A stretch of DNA of 7,333 nt. Origin: Devosia sp. (GTDB lineage Bacteria > Pseudomonadota > Alphaproteobacteria > Rhizobiales > Devosiaceae). The stretch covers positions 1 to 7,333 of the forward strand of contig JAQGKG010000466.1 of the NCBI GenBank assembly GCA_028290245.1. The letters are read 5' to 3'. Below the pieces are notes generated by a model that was not told where the DNA came from, ran no database searches, and saw only the letters and a list, made by a program, of their open reading frames with translations. Shown piece after piece: positions 6,247-7,333 of the stretch; within the stretch, counting starts at the first letter, position 1; each line of letters starts with the position of its first letter. A program made the translations under genes and the position numbers.

Positions 6247-7333
6247 ATGACCTTCGGACTAACTGCCGAAATCCTGGCCAGAATTCAGTTCGCGTTCACC
6301 GTCTCGTTCCACTTCATTTTTCCCGCCTTTTCCATTGGCACCGCGAGCTTTCTCGCTGTCCTCAATGCGCTGTGGCTGTGGAAACGCGACCCGGTTTATC
6401 TGAGCCTGTTCGAATACTGGAAAACCATCTTTGCCATCACCTTCGGCATGGGCGTCGTTTCCGGTATCGTGATGAGCTACCAGTTCGGCACTAACTGGTC
6501 GGCTTTTTCCGAACGCGCCGGTGCGGTGGTCGGCCCGTTGATGGGCTATGAGGTGCTGACCGCGTTCTTTCTCGAGGCGGGTTTTCTGGGCATTGCGCTG
6601 TTCGGTCGCAAACGCGTTGGCGACAAATTGCACATGTTTGCGGTCGCCATGGTCGCGATCGGCACGTTGATCTCGGCAACCTGGATCACTTCCGCCAATA
6701 GTTGGATGCAGACGCCGGCGGGCTACAGCATCGACCAGAACGGCGCCTTCGTTCCGGAGGACTGGTGGGCAATCATCTTCAATCCATCTTTCCCATACCG
6801 GATGACCCACACCGTCCTCGCGGCTTTTCTGACGACGGCATTTGCGGTTGGCGGTGTCGGCGCCTGGCACCTGCTGCGGGATCGCACCAATCGCCAGGCT
6901 CAAATCATGTTTTCCATGGCGATGTGGATGGCGGCCCTGGTGACGCCGATCCAGATTTTCGTTGGAGACCTGCACGGGGGCAATACGCTGGAACACCAGC
7001 CTGCAAAGATCGCGGCCATTGAGGGGCATTACGAAACCCATACCGATGGTGCGCCCCTTATCCTGTTCGGCATTCCCGATGACGACGCTGAAACCACGCA
7101 TTTCGCGGTTGAAATTCCCAAGCTGGGCTCGCTCATCCTCACGCACAAACTCGACGGCGAGGTAAAGGGCCTCAAGGAATGGGCACGCGAAGACCGGCCG
7201 CCGGCTCTGATCCCGTTCTTCACGTTTCGCATCATGGTCGGTATCGGATTGCTGATGCTGAGTGTCGGGGCATGGTCATTATGGGCGCGATGGAGGCGCA
7301 AGCTCTTCACCAGCACGTGGCTGCATCGGGCGG
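6247..7333 (+). CDS. cydA: Cytochrome bd ubiquinol oxidase subunit I, short-Q-loop (CIO) type, 3' end cut by window
   Basis: The frame is open from the ATG at 6247 to the right edge, 362 residues of a protein usually near 450-480. It is the haem-bearing subunit of a terminal oxidase that oxidises ubiquinol and reduces oxygen to water in the inner membrane. Aligned by hand to E. coli CydA, the key residues are present: His22 (His19 there), Glu102 and Glu110 (Glu99/Glu107), His188 (His186), the quinol-site pair Lys254 and Glu259 (Lys252/Glu257), Arg328 and Met330 (Arg391/Met393). From Lys254 to Met330 there are 76 residues against about 141 in E. coli, so the Q-loop is the short form typical of cyanide-insensitive CioA-type oxidases. 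Many hydrophobic helices are evident. The ribosome binding site is modest (GAGCGGACGG upstream). Subunit II (cydB/cioB) is expected immediately downstream, outside the window. Confidence 0.95.
   Translation, partial: MTFGLTAEILARIQFAFTVSFHFIFPAFSIGTASFLAVLNALWLWKRDPVYLSLFEYWKTIFAITFGMGVVSGIVMSYQFGTNWSAFSERAGAVVGPLMGYEVLTAFFLEAGFLGIALFGRKRVGDKLHMFAVAMVAIGTLISATWITSANSWMQTPAGYSIDQNGAFVPEDWWAIIFNPSFPYRMTHTVLAAFLTTAFAVGGVGAWHLLRDRTNRQAQIMFSMAMWMAALVTPIQIFVGDLHGGNTLEHQPAKIAAIEGHYETHTDGAPLILFGIPDDDAETTHFAVEIPKLGSLILTHKLDGEVKGLKEWAREDRPPALIPFFTFRIMVGIGLLMLSVGAWSLWARWRRKLFTSTWLHRA

Noticed and set aside
6259..7146. A 295-codon open frame on the minus strand, antisense to the cytochrome bd gene
   Set aside because: It lies wholly inside a clear cydA frame, has a His/Arg/Gln-rich low-quality translation and matches no family; long antisense frames are expected in GC-rich coding DNA.

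Overview
The window looks like chromosome or plasmid sequence from a GC-rich alphaproteobacterium, probably of the Rhizobiales/Hyphomicrobiales (a Devosia- or Rhizobium-like organism). This is inferred from high GC with GC-rich wobble positions, protein flavour, a palindromic C/G-run intergenic repeat of a kind common in that order, and the gene families present. I cannot name the species. Nine protein-coding genes are supported, two of them cut by the window edges. I see no tRNA, rRNA, CRISPR array, transposase or phage gene.

Left part (1-3442), carbon metabolism. A DUF1045 / 2H-phosphoesterase gene runs off the left edge on the minus strand. Proteins of this type usually sit in phosphonate (phn) operons. 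Divergent from it is a plus-strand run: a type-2 glycerate kinase (797-2053); a small VOC/glyoxalase-fold protein 10 bases downstream with a strong ribosome binding site (2064-2408); and, after 95 bases, a Gfo/Idh/MocA sugar dehydrogenase closely resembling D-galactose / L-arabinose 1-dehydrogenase (2504-3442). Together they suggest oxidative breakdown of aldoses or sugar acids feeding glycerate and triose phosphates into central metabolism.

Middle (3443-5298). A 210-base convergent spacer carries the palindromic repeat. Then a two-gene minus-strand operon follows, with a histidine phosphatase (RHG motif) whose stop codon overlaps by 4 bases the start of a stand-alone NAD(P)H-hydrate dehydratase (NnrD).

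Right part (5299-7333). A divergent spacer leads to a plus-strand set: a four-helix SPW-repeat membrane protein, a 60-residue acidic, Pro/Gln-rich, apparently disordered protein, and the start of a short-Q-loop (CioA-type) cytochrome bd ubiquinol oxidase subunit I that continues past the right edge. A candidate general-stress (EcfG-type sigma) promoter lies just before the small-protein gene. The middle and right genes read as a stress/low-oxygen respiration and metabolite-repair module, distinct from the sugar module on the left. That reading is inference.

I found no convincing evidence of a wholly new system. The points most worth checking are the undescribed 60-residue protein next to the bd oxidase with its possible stress promoter, and the translationally coupled phosphatase/NnrD pair.
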